DNA of 8,277 bases from Alistipes sp. (GTDB lineage: Bacteria; Bacteroidota; Bacteroidia; Bacteroidales; Rikenellaceae). Positions within the stretch are counted from its first letter, which is position 1. Each line of letters begins with the position of its first letter. The notes under the pieces are model-generated. The model saw only the letters and a list, made by a program, of their open reading frames with translations, had not been told where the DNA came from and searched no databases. The position numbers and the translations under genes are program-made. Shown here piece by piece: positions 1-6,426 of this stretch. The DNA is taken from NCBI GenBank assembly GCA_017559685.1, contig JAFYQY010000144.1, positions 1 through 8,277 of the forward strand. The letters run 5' to 3'.

Positions 1-860
1 CAGAGCATATTATGCGTTGGCCTTCACCTTGGAGCGATGGCTTCCCAGGCTGGCATATGGAGTGCTCGGCAATGAGTACCAAGTACCTCGGTGAGAAGTT
101 CGATATCCACGGTGGCGGTATGGACTTGATGTTCCCACACCACGAGTGCGAGATTGCACAATCTACCGCAGCTCTCGGTCACGACTCGGCACGCTATTGG
201 GTACACAACAATATGATTACCATCAACGGTAAGAAGATGGGTAAGTCGTACAACAACTTCATCACCCTCGAGCAGATGTTCAATGGCGACCACCCTGCTT
301 TGGAGCAGGCCTACTCGCCAATGACCGTTCGCTTCTTCATCCTTCAGGCGCACTATCGCTCAACTCTCGACTTCTCGAACGAGGCGTTGCAGGCAGCAGA
401 GAAGGGTCTCGACCGCCTTATGAAGGGTATCGAGGCGCTCCACAAGGCTCCTGTATCGGCAACTTCGTCATTCAACGTAGACGAGATTGAGACCCGTTGC
501 GCCGAGGCTATGGCCGACGACCTCAACTCGCCAATCGTAATCTCGACTATGTTCGACTACGTTCGTCTCTTCAACCAGCTCACCGAGGGCAAGCAAACCC
601 TTACCGCTGAGGATAAGGCGAAGGCTGAGGCAACCGTTCAGCGTTGGGTATTCGACATCCTCGGTCTCGAGAACGAGAAGGCAGAGGTGTCTGGTGGAAA
701 GGATATGGTTTCTCCACTTGTGACTATGCTCCTCGATATGCGACTCCAAGCTAAGGCTGATAAGAATTGGGCTCTCTCCGACGAGATTCGTGACAAGCTC
801 ATCGCCATCGGTATCCGAGTTAAGGATCGTAAGGATGGATATGACTGGGAAATCGAGTAA
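1..860 (+). CDS. cysS: Cysteinyl-tRNA synthetase, C-terminal part (5' end outside window)
   Basis: Class I aminoacyl-tRNA synthetase that charges tRNA-Cys with cysteine in the cytoplasm. The frame is open from the first base (codons GAG CAT ATT precede the ATG at 12), so that ATG is internal. About 286 codons are visible of a family length near 460-500; the HIGH motif lies upstream of the window. Seen here: WHMECSAM with the zinc-ligand Cys (bases 63-65), then MFPHHECE, whose first His (138-140) and last Glu (150-152) match the other zinc ligands known from E. coli CysRS. The ATP-binding KMSKS loop reads KMGKS (234-248), a variant I recall as normal in Bacteroidetes. [12 protein letters not shown] and [10 protein letters not shown] mark the connective and DALR anticodon-binding helical regions. 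The gene ends at TAA 858-860, directly followed by a terminator. It is convergent with the antiporter gene. Identity is very secure. Confidence 0.97.
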   Translation, partial: EHIMRWPSPWSDGFPGWHMECSAMSTKYLGEKFDIHGGGMDLMFPHHECEIAQSTAALGHDSARYWVHNNMITINGKKMGKSYNNFITLEQMFNGDHPALEQAYSPMTVRFFILQAHYRSTLDFSNEALQAAEKGLDRLMKGIEALHKAPVSATSSFNVDEIETRCAEAMADDLNSPIVISTMFDYVRLFNQLTEGKQTLTAEDKAKAEATVQRWVFDILGLENEKAEVSGGKDMVSPLVTMLLDMRLQAKADKNWALSDEIRDKLIAIGIRVKDRKDGYDWEIE

Positions 861-985
861 ATTGCATTTTTAAGGGGCAACTACTGCGTTGCACTTCAAT
901 AATCGGGCTGCTCACATACGCTTTAGTATGCTGCGCGCCCGATTTTTTGTGCGCCTTGTATTTTCCTCCTTAAAAGTGCAATTTA
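858..985. repeat. Nested palindromic element with 18-bp outer arms
   Basis: Outer arms 858-875 and 968-985 are inverted copies with one mismatch (T866 against G977, a wobble pair if transcribed). The left arm starts at the T of the cysS stop codon. Between them lies an imperfectly pairing middle zone (for example gcac 891-894 with gtgc 949-952) and then the terminator stem. The whole 128 bases can fold as one long hairpin, much more than a terminator needs. It may be a dispersed palindromic or MITE-like unit that supplies the terminator. The sequence cannot show how many copies the genome has. Confidence 0.6.
901..948 (+). terminator. Intrinsic terminator of cysS
   Basis: The 8-bp arms aatcgggc (901-908) and gcccgatt (937-944) pair perfectly, and a second small stem (catac 915-919 with gtatg 926-930, loop gcttta) sits inside. 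The arm runs into six T residues (943-948). The position, 40 bases after the cysS stop, fits a Rho-independent terminator on the plus strand. The reverse orientation lacks a T-tract, so it is probably one-directional. Confidence 0.8.
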
Positions 986-1016
986 GGGTTTCTTTTTTTG
1001 AGTGAGTTTAATGAAT

Positions 1017-1059
1017 TTAGGGAGCTTAGGGCAATCGCTAAATTCCCTAAACTCCCTAA
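1017..1059. repeat. 15-bp inverted repeat downstream of the antiporter gene
   Basis: Arms 1017-1031 (ttagggagcttaggg) and 1045-1059 (ccctaaactccctaa) pair with a single mismatch around a 13-base loop. Each arm is itself a 9-bp-spaced double copy of TTAGGG or CCCTAA. On the minus strand it lies about 35 bases past the antiporter stop and could act as a 3' stabilising hairpin or weak terminator. No T-tract follows it directly in that direction, so a terminator call is not firm. Confidence 0.55.
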
Positions 1060-1063
1060 TTTT

Positions 1064-1092
1064 CTCTCGTCTCTCGTCTCTCGTCTCTCGTC
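1064..1092. repeat. Tandem repeat, CTCTCGT x4
   Basis: Four perfect copies of the heptamer CTCTCGT (1064-1091) plus one base. It abuts and slightly enters the stop codon of the antiporter gene (complement of 1092-1094). The motif CTCTCGTCTA at its end recurs twice on the other side of that gene (2441-2450 and 2454-2463). Confidence 0.9.
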
Positions 1093-2411
1093 TAAAAGAA
1101 CACCCACGCCATTAATATATAGGTAGGCAACAAGATAATCAGCGAGAACTTGAAGATATAGCCAAAGAATGAAGGCATACGCAAGCCGTCGTTTTCGGCT
1201 ACTGCCTTAACCATAAAGTTTGGTCCATTGCCGATATAGGTCATTGCACCGAACAATACCGAACCGAGGGCGATAGCCTTAAGCATCGACTCGGGAACTC
1301 CCGCCACCATTGGAACGCCTGCAACATCGGGCAAACCTGCCGCTACGGTATGGAAAGCCACCGCCGTAGGTGCATTGTCGAGGAACGAACTCAACGCTCC
1401 CGAAGCGTAGAAGAACTGCGCAGGCTCGGTAACGCCGAGCGAAGCGGCATTCGCATTCAGGTAGAGCAACGCCGGAGTCATAGTCACGAAGATACCGACG
1501 AAGAGTATTGCCACCTCGGTAATAGGCTCCCACGAGAAGTGGTTGACCTTGCGCACACGACGCTTGGTCGAGATTATCGAGAGCAACATTACGGTTACGA
1601 GCACTATCTCACGCAAGAATCGCATATACCACGGTGCATCCTCCGCTGCCATTGCTGGAATCTCGTTAGGGTTGATAAACGCCACCGAGAGCAATATTGT
1701 CGAGAGGTAGAATAGATTTACAGCACCCGAGAACGAAATCTTAATCGGTTCATCCTCCTCGTCTACATCACGAGGGCGCACGCCAAGCACCTCCTTGCGT
1801 TTCCAGATGTAGGTGTCGATAACGACATATAGGAAAATCAACACCGAGCCCACGAATACCCACTGTGGGAAGAGTGTCTGGAACCACGAGAACTCCGCAC
1901 CACGCAGGTAGAGCAGGAACAATGGCGGATCGCCAAGTGGTGTGAGCACACCTCCGCAGTTTGCCACAATAGCGATAAAGAACAAGATGGTGTGAATCTT
2001 ATATTGACGATCACGATTTATCTCGAGCAGAGGTCGTATGAGCAACATTGCTGCACCAGTAGTACCCACCAACGAAGCCAAGCCGTAGCCAATAAACATA
2101 ATCGTAGCATTCACGATAGGTCGTGGCGTAGTGGTGTAGTGGATGTGAATACCTCCCGTCACCACGTAGAGCGACGCCAAAAGGGCGATAAACGGAATGT
2201 AGTCGTAGATCATCTGGTGTTTGAGATTCTCGCTCAACCCCGCACGTGACAACATCATCGCCGTAGGTATCGATACTACCAATACAAAGAGCAACTTATT
2301 TATGTTCTTACCCCAAAAGCGTGGCACCACGAGCGGTAATATCGCAATCGATAGCAACATCACGCCAAAGGGTATCAAAAGATATGGTTCAATATGTGGT
2401 ATTTCGTGCAT
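1092..2411 (-). CDS. Sodium:proton antiporter / CitMHS-like ion transporter
   Basis: A 439-residue polytopic inner-membrane protein of the ion transporter (ArsB/NhaD/CitMHS) superfamily, of the type usually annotated in Bacteroidetes as sodium:proton antiporter or putative citrate transporter. Many hydrophobic segments are visible, about 10-12, starting at residues 10-30 and ending at 421-438. Family-type conserved loops are GTTGA (116-120), NCGGVLTPLGDPP (151-163), SSFLDNAPTAVAF (341-353) and GNGPNFMVKA (394-403). The two halves have matching re-entrant-loop character, as expected of the inverted-repeat fold. A charged cytoplasmic linker (KRKEVLGVRPRDVDEEDE, about 204-221) divides them. The start ATG is at 2409-2411 with an A-rich leader. 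It follows the radical SAM gene by 63 bases on the same strand, so co-transcription is likely. The transported ion (Na+, citrate or another anion) cannot be read from sequence alone. Confidence 0.82.
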   Translation of the reverse strand: MHEIPHIEPYLLIPFGVMLLSIAILPLVVPRFWGKNINKLLFVLVVSIPTAMMLSRAGLSENLKHQMIYDYIPFIALLASLYVVTGGIHIHYTTTPRPIVNATIMFIGYGLASLVGTTGAAMLLIRPLLEINRDRQYKIHTILFFIAIVANCGGVLTPLGDPPLFLLYLRGAEFSWFQTLFPQWVFVGSVLIFLYVVIDTYIWKRKEVLGVRPRDVDEEDEPIKISFSGAVNLFYLSTILLSVAFINPNEIPAMAAEDAPWYMRFLREIVLVTVMLLSIISTKRRVRKVNHFSWEPITEVAILFVGIFVTMTPALLYLNANAASLGVTEPAQFFYASGALSSFLDNAPTAVAFHTVAAGLPDVAGVPMVAGVPESMLKAIALGSVLFGAMTYIGNGPNFMVKAVAENDGLRMPSFFGYIFKFSLIILLPTYILMAWVFF

Positions 2412-2440
2412 TTTTTTATTATTTTTTAGAGAGCAAAATT

Positions 2441-2463
2441 CTCTCGTCTATTTCTCTCGTCTA
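2441..2463. repeat. Short direct repeat CTCTCGTCTA x2, 13-bp spacing
   Basis: CTCTCGTCTA occurs at 2441-2450 and 2454-2463, followed by a partial ttgtcta. The same ten bases end the heptamer tract at 1085-1094, so the antiporter gene is bracketed by one repeat motif in one orientation. It lies in the 63-base gap between the radical SAM stop and the antiporter start. Confidence 0.75.
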
Positions 2464-2474
2464 TTGTCTAACTT

Positions 2475-3242
2475 TTACACTGCTGAACACTCTATGCCGA
2501 GTGCTCGTACTTTATCGGCTATTCTCTCGAGCTCCTCTCGCTCTACTTTCTCAAGCGTCTTGCAAGGGGTTGCTCTGTCTATCGAGTAGACCATAACGCT
2601 ATGCGGTCGCAGGTGCTCCATTACGGCTAACCAAGCCTCTACTTCGCTTGCTGTTGTGTTATCGACCAACGCTCCGTTGTACTCGCCACGCAGAAACATA
2701 GTCTGCAAGACAAACTCTCTGCCAAAGCCCTCGAGCTGCTCTACGATGCGCTCTACCGAGTAGTCGCCCTGTGGCTTGTTGATAAGTTTTGCAGTCGCTG
2801 TCAATGCCGAGTCGAGCTTCAAAATTGCATTATCAACCTTGTGCAGTGCGTTGCGCACACCCTCACGATGGAGCTGGGTGGCGTTGCTCAATACCGAGAC
2901 CTTCGCCTCGGGAGCGTACTTGTTGCGCAGAGCAATCGTGTCGTCGATGATACCCTCGAACTCGGGGTGAATTGTAGGCTCGCCATTACCAGCAAAGGTT
3001 ATTACATCGGGCAAAGCACCCTCTGTCTCCATTTTTGATAGTGTCGCTTCCAACGCTGTGCGAACATCCTCACGGGTGTTAAAACGTGGCTTCTCGGCAC
3101 GATTGTCGTCGTTCCAGCCGCACTCACAGTATATACAGTCGAAGTTGCACAACTTCGAGTGAAGTGGCAACAAATTTACGCCGAGCGAGATACCCAAACG
3201 GCGTGAACGGATAGGACCATATATGATGTCGGTGAATAGCAA
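2475..3242 (-). CDS. Radical SAM enzyme, TYW1/COG0731-like
   Basis: A radical S-adenosylmethionine protein. The [4Fe-4S] motif CNFDCIYC (CxxxCxxC) lies 32-39 residues after the proposed start. GNGEPT follows about 45 residues later and fits the SAM-binding GGE-type motif, with SNAT and LDSA as later core-strand motifs. SRRLGISLGVNLLP just ahead of the cluster resembles the wyosine-synthetase-like family COG0731, which bacteria carry with unknown substrate, so no reaction is assigned. The open frame reaches 3302 but has no ATG. I chose TTG at 3240-3242 (255 residues) because it gives the N-terminus M-LFTDIIYGP, close to what I recall of homologues, and an AGG lies about 11 bases upstream. The upstream alternative, TTG 3300-3302, would add 20 unlikely residues. 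It probably heads a two-gene transcript with the antiporter. Confidence 0.85.
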   Translation of the reverse strand: MLFTDIIYGPIRSRRLGISLGVNLLPLHSKLCNFDCIYCECGWNDDNRAEKPRFNTREDVRTALEATLSKMETEGALPDVITFAGNGEPTIHPEFEGIIDDTIALRNKYAPEAKVSVLSNATQLHREGVRNALHKVDNAILKLDSALTATAKLINKPQGDYSVERIVEQLEGFGREFVLQTMFLRGEYNGALVDNTTASEVEAWLAVMEHLRPHSVMVYSIDRATPCKTLEKVEREELERIADKVRALGIECSAV

Positions 3243-3266
3243 CTTTTGTTTTACCTTTTTGCATAG

Positions 3267-3274
3267 CAAAAATA
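3267..3274 (-). promoter_or_regulatory. Possible Bacteroidetes -7 box for the radical SAM gene
   Basis: On the minus strand 3274-3267 reads TATTTTTG, an exact match to the Bacteroidetes -7 consensus TAnnTTTG. A TTTG lies upstream at a spacing of about 25 bases, longer than the usual 19-21, so the -33 element is doubtful. Transcription would begin near 3260, which supports the TTG start at 3242 over the one at 3302. The region is A/T-rich and chance matches are possible. Confidence 0.3.
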
Positions 3275-3333
3275 ATACAAAAATGGTCTCGTTGTTCTCC
3301 AAAAGCCAACTATTTTGACAGAATTATATTGCT

Positions 3334-3361
3334 ATTAGCCATTAGCCCTTAGCCATTGGCT
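3334..3361. repeat. Tandem repeat, ATTAGCC-type heptamers x4
   Basis: Successive 7-mers ATTAGCC, ATTAGCC, CTTAGCC, ATTGGCT. The last copy ends in a T-run (3361-3367). Bases 3356-3364 (ttggctttt) are also the inverse of 3301-3309 (aaaagccaa), giving a possible 9-bp stem across a 46-base loop in the leader of the radical SAM gene. Confidence 0.75.
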
Positions 3362-3373
3362 TTTTTTGTCCTA

Positions 3374-3408
3374 AACTACTCTCTACTAATTACTCACTAC
3401 TCACTAAT
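3374..3408. repeat. Tandem repeat, degenerate NNNTACT heptamers x5
   Basis: Successive 7-mers AACTACT, CTCTACT, AATTACT, CACTACT, CACTAAT. The last four positions are nearly fixed (TACT) and the first three vary. It runs directly into the A-run that forms the T-tract of the neighbouring minus-strand terminator. Confidence 0.65.
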
Positions 3409-3410
3409 AA

Positions 3411-3442
3411 AAAAAGCACAAAGCCGAAGCCTTGTGCTTTTT
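3411..3442 (-). terminator. Strong intrinsic terminator of the Omp28-like gene
   Basis: On the minus strand, 3442-3429 and 3424-3411 form a 14-bp stem (one G-U pair) closed by a C(UUCG)G tetraloop, one of the most stable RNA loops known. Seven U residues (3415-3409, the first five inside the stem) end it. It begins 20 bases after the stop at 3463. On the plus strand the G-U becomes an A-C mismatch, so it is better as a minus-strand terminator and marks the end of the envelope cluster. Confidence 0.9.
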
Positions 3443-3462
3443 CTTGTTAAGCAACTTGTTGT

Positions 3463-4623
3463 TTAGTTCTCGTACTCGAAATCTACCGAGCCATCCTTTG
3501 GACACGAAACAACGTTGTTTACGCACCAGGTGCCGGTATCCTCCTTGGTCGAGATGAATACGATAACCTTGAGATTGTCGTGGTTCCACTTTGTTGCGCC
3601 GCCTGTACCGTTAGCCTTCAACTTGAATGCAAACTCACGTGAAGCGGTCTGACCAGCCTCGATTGTACCAATCGAATAACCTGTGTAGTTGCTCGAGGTG
3701 TACTTGCTATCAGCCAAACGAATGCAGTCGTCGTGAGTGTTGAAATCAACACCTTGAGCAGGAGCGTAGCCGTTAGGGTTAGTCTGAGTAGCCTTGATGC
3801 CGTCCTCCAACAACCAAGCACCGATGCGGAACTCGCCTGTGGTCTTAGCCTTAACGGTTGCGTTGAGAACGATGTAGTTCTCCTCTGCGTGGTAAGCCGA
3901 ATTAACAGCGATGCCACCACGTACTGCTACCTCGTCGAGACGAGCCTGAATGTTCTTGTCGATAGCCGCCTTTGTATATTGGGTGTCATACTTTTTGTTC
4001 AAGTCCATAAAGAGGTATGGTGCACCATTTGCTCCGAGCGAGTTGTCGAGAGTCTGCGCATCGTAGAGATATGCAGGGTCGTTGTCGTTCCAGAGGTGAG
4101 CAACAGCAAGAACTGCGCTCTCGCCATAAGAGCCTGTCATAGCCTGGTGTACTGCGTTGATCATCAATGGGCAGTACTGGCAACCTGTACCTGTAATCTG
4201 GGTAAGCAATACACGACGCTTGAAGTTAGTCTTCGAAGGGTTTGTGTCCTTTGGAGCCTCAGGTGCAGCAGGTGGAGTAGCCACAACGTTGATGGTTACC
4301 TCGTTCGAGATAACAGTTCCGTATGCAGCCCAAACAGTGAAAGATCCTTGTTTGTCCGAAACGAATTGGTTACCTGCAATGATCTCATCGCCTGTACCCA
4401 AATAGAGATCGTAACCTTTCTCCAAGATTAAACCATCGTAGTAGAGAGTGAAAGTTGCAGCATCGAAGCCATTGTCGTAGATAGTAGTCTTATCAGCCAC
4501 AAGAATCAAGCTCTTCTGACCGCCACCATTACCATTGCCACCATTGTCATCGCCACCAGGTGTACAACCTGTGAAGAGCAATGCGCCGAGGCAGAAAGTT
4601 GCTAAAAATTTGAGTGTTTTCAT
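3463..4623 (-). CDS. Omp28-like outer-membrane lipoprotein, thioredoxin fold
   Basis: A 386-residue lipoprotein. A type II signal peptide ends in the lipobox LFTGC with acylated Cys20, followed by a flexible Gly/Asn-rich linker with Asp25-Asp26, suggestive of surface or outer-membrane sorting in Bacteroidetes. Residues 37-115 look like an invasin-type Ig-like domain (ADKTTIYDNGFDAATFTLYY start, later GSFTVWAAYG). A Pro-rich linker (117-125) leads to the thioredoxin-like domain, with RRVLLTQITGTGCQYC giving CxxC at 148-151 and GAPYLF (200-205) supplying the likely cis-Pro region. This order matches the Omp28-related family. Two further cysteines (367, 374) might pair. The role is unknown. It is the last gene of the minus-strand cluster, 150 bases after the DUF6029 stop, with a REP-like pair in the gap and its own terminator behind. 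No clear promoter is visible ahead of it. The Omp28 family call is fairly secure; partners are inferred. Confidence 0.82.
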   Translation of the reverse strand: MKTLKFLATFCLGALLFTGCTPGGDDNGGNGNGGGQKSLILVADKTTIYDNGFDAATFTLYYDGLILEKGYDLYLGTGDEIIAGNQFVSDKQGSFTVWAAYGTVISNEVTINVVATPPAAPEAPKDTNPSKTNFKRRVLLTQITGTGCQYCPLMINAVHQAMTGSYGESAVLAVAHLWNDNDPAYLYDAQTLDNSLGANGAPYLFMDLNKKYDTQYTKAAIDKNIQARLDEVAVRGGIAVNSAYHAEENYIVLNATVKAKTTGEFRIGAWLLEDGIKATQTNPNGYAPAQGVDFNTHDDCIRLADSKYTSSNYTGYSIGTIEAGQTASREFAFKLKANGTGGATKWNHDNLKVIVFISTKEDTGTWCVNNVVSCPKDGSVDFEYEN

Positions 4624-4667
4624 AATTGTTTATCGTTTAATTGTTAAAATTTTCGTTTAACTAAAAT

Positions 4668-4767
4668 CGTCATTCCGAGAGCCTTTAGGCTCGTGGGAAT
4701 CTTCCTTGTTGTTTATTAAACTAAAAAAGAGGAAGATTGCCACGTCGCATTGCTCCTCGCAATGACG
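4668..4767. repeat. REP/BIME-like inverted pair
   Basis: Two related units face each other: 4668-4705 begins cgtcattccgag and ends gggaatcttcc; 4731-4767, read in reverse complement, begins cgtcattgcgag and ends ggcaatcttcc. The spacer is 25 A/T-rich bases. Each unit also folds alone: 4672-4700 has attcc/ggaat and gagcc/ggctc stems with a ttta loop, while 4743-4767 has cattgc/gcaatg plus cgt/acg. Units beginning GTCATT(C/G)CGAG are, from memory, frequent dispersed repeats in many bacterial genomes, including Bacteroidetes. It separates the DUF6029 and Omp28-like genes and may act on mRNA stability between them. Confidence 0.75.
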
Positions 4768-4773
4768 CTATGT

Positions 4774-6423
4774 TTAGAACGACGATGTCAATACAAGGTT
4801 TACACCTGTGTAGGCAGGAGAGTAGCGACAAACACCGCCCGAGCAGATGTAACCTGCACGGTTGCGACCGTAACTCAACTGAACACGAGTACGGTTGTGA
4901 GTGTAGCTGAAACCTCCGTTGTAGTAGTGAGTCTTGCTCTGACCGAGGTTGTACATATCCTGCACATAGACGCTCCAGCTAGGTGCGAGACTAAACTCTA
5001 CGAGTCCTGCTACCCAATCACCCTCGCTGTGCATACCGTCCCACTCGCTCTTATCGTCGCCCGAGAGGAGATACTGCACCTCGAAACGGAGCGATGACTT
5101 GCGGTTGAACTTGTGGGTTACATCGCCCACGAAGATATGCGCCTGGTTGTCCATATTGTCCTGGAACGAGTAGAGTACAGCCGACTTCCACTTCTTGTTC
5201 CACTGACGCTCAACGTCGATGTTGATATCACGCCACAACAAATCACGCTTACCCTCATTGTTTGCTCTCATCTTGTAGAAGGTAGAGAAGTTTGCGTGGA
5301 AGTTCCAATAGCGGTAGCGGCTCTCCTTGCTGCGGTACGAGTAGCACAAATCAATCTGACCACCAATCTCGCCGTTTGCCTTAACCTGATAAGGGTTGAG
5401 GTTCGCCAACATATAGGTGTACTGGCGAGTCAAAGCAGGGATGTAGTTAATCGAGTTGCCTGTACCTGCCTGGTAAGGGTCGATTGCTGTAGCCATATGA
5501 TCCAACGCACGGAATGTAGCCATTACGCTGAAGGTCTTGTAGTTGTAACCAACCTCTCCGAGTGCAGCCCAACCCTTCTGAGTCTTACCGATAGCGTCGG
5601 TCTCGCCGAAGAAGTAGTCATTGCTCTTGTGTACATACTCACCTCGCACGGTCAAACCGTTCCAGCCGAAGTTTACACGACCCGAGTAGAGGTTTACATT
5701 TGGCTTGATGCCATACGACTCGATGAATGTAGGGAAACAAACCTCGCCTGTCTCAGGGTCGTAAACACCTGCCAACTCGTTGTACTCGAAAAGATATTCA
5801 GGAGCCTGGAGAATACTCTGGTAGCGGTTTACATACGATCCCTCGATGTTGAAGGTGATAGCCGAAGCCTTCATAATATCGGCCAACGAAACCGAAAGGT
5901 CTGCGCCACGCACCCAAGTCTTCGAGTACTCGGTGTAGAGGCGTGGACGACCATACATACCCTTCAAGGTTACGTAGCGACCGAAGTTGTATGCCGCACG
6001 CACACCCTCCAACGAGTTGTTGAAGCCGAGCTGACGATCCTCGAATGCACGGAAAGCCAAACCGTTACCGAACTGATCGAAGATGTCGCCGACCAAAATC
6101 TCGAAGTTCTTATCACGCCACTGCACATACTTCGATGCGAGGTAGAACTTGTAGCCGTCAGCCAACTCCTCGTAGCCTACCAACGCAGGCAAGAAGGCGT
6201 TCATCTGAATACCTGCCGAGAAGCGACCACTCGAATAGTCCACCTTGAGGTAGTTGTTCGAGCCGAAGTGATCCTCGGGACGAACGATCTTCGTGTCGGG
6301 GGTGTAGTAGATAGACGATGACTCGAGGCTACCCGATACCTGACCGTTACCCAACACCTGCTGTGCCGAGGCCGATACTGCAACCGAGGCAAGAGCCACC
6401 AATAAAAGAGTTAATTTTCTCAT
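4774..6423 (-). CDS. DUF6029-like outer-membrane beta-barrel protein
   Basis: A 549-residue exported protein with signal peptide MRKLTLLLVALASVAVSASA and a likely cleavage before Gln21. The mature part is made of alternating polar/aromatic strands rich in Tyr, Phe, Asn and Arg and ends in LVLTSSF, the C-terminal Phe expected of a BAM-inserted outer-membrane barrel. Near the end, NRAGYICSGGVCRYSP (Cys527, Cys532) matches the tail I recall for the Bacteroidetes DUF6029 family, whose function is unknown. Two other cysteines (229, 360) are scattered. Early motifs VGDIFDQFGNGLAFRAFEDR and GVRAAYNFGRY look like the conserved N-terminal strands. The start ATG is at 6421-6423, only 3 bases after the stop of the thioredoxin gene, implying translational coupling and a shared pathway. 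Whether it is a pore or a scaffold cannot be told. Family assignment rests on recall of the tail and architecture. Confidence 0.8.
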   Translation of the reverse strand: MRKLTLLLVALASVAVSASAQQVLGNGQVSGSLESSSIYYTPDTKIVRPEDHFGSNNYLKVDYSSGRFSAGIQMNAFLPALVGYEELADGYKFYLASKYVQWRDKNFEILVGDIFDQFGNGLAFRAFEDRQLGFNNSLEGVRAAYNFGRYVTLKGMYGRPRLYTEYSKTWVRGADLSVSLADIMKASAITFNIEGSYVNRYQSILQAPEYLFEYNELAGVYDPETGEVCFPTFIESYGIKPNVNLYSGRVNFGWNGLTVRGEYVHKSNDYFFGETDAIGKTQKGWAALGEVGYNYKTFSVMATFRALDHMATAIDPYQAGTGNSINYIPALTRQYTYMLANLNPYQVKANGEIGGQIDLCYSYRSKESRYRYWNFHANFSTFYKMRANNEGKRDLLWRDINIDVERQWNKKWKSAVLYSFQDNMDNQAHIFVGDVTHKFNRKSSLRFEVQYLLSGDDKSEWDGMHSEGDWVAGLVEFSLAPSWSVYVQDMYNLGQSKTHYYNGGFSYTHNRTRVQLSYGRNRAGYICSGGVCRYSPAYTGVNLVLTSSF

Positions 6424-6426
6424 CGA

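Noticed and set aside
234..248. KMGKS instead of KMSKS in CysRS as a possible defect
   Set aside because: I recall Gly at this position as usual in Bacteroidetes CysRS, and the zinc ligands and anticodon domain are intact.
24..749. Minus-strand open frames across cysS
   Set aside because: They lie opposite well-conserved synthetase sequence and show no protein features of their own.
1064..1092. CTCTCGT tract as a CRISPR-like array
   Set aside because: The units are contiguous heptamers with no spacers, and no cas genes are present.
3301..3367. Possible terminator: aaaagccaa pairing with ttggctttt before a T-run
   Set aside because: The T-run is on the plus strand, where no gene ends nearby, and the loop is 46 bases. 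It is better explained by the heptamer tract.
3733..4431. Plus-strand open frame of 232 residues opposite the Omp28-like gene
   Set aside because: Shadow of the lipoprotein gene; no recognisable motif, and the minus-strand frame explains the region fully.
4624..4667. Promoter for the Omp28-like gene
   Set aside because: The A/T-rich leader has no TAnnTTTG box or TTTG at suitable spacing, so no promoter is called; read-through from the barrel gene is equally possible.
5113..6321. Long plus-strand open frame (402 residues) opposite the DUF6029 gene
   Set aside because: It is antisense to a gene with a signal peptide, barrel pattern and family-type tail. The frame's protein is Val/Leu/Thr-rich without domain signs, as expected from the mirrored codon use of the real gene.
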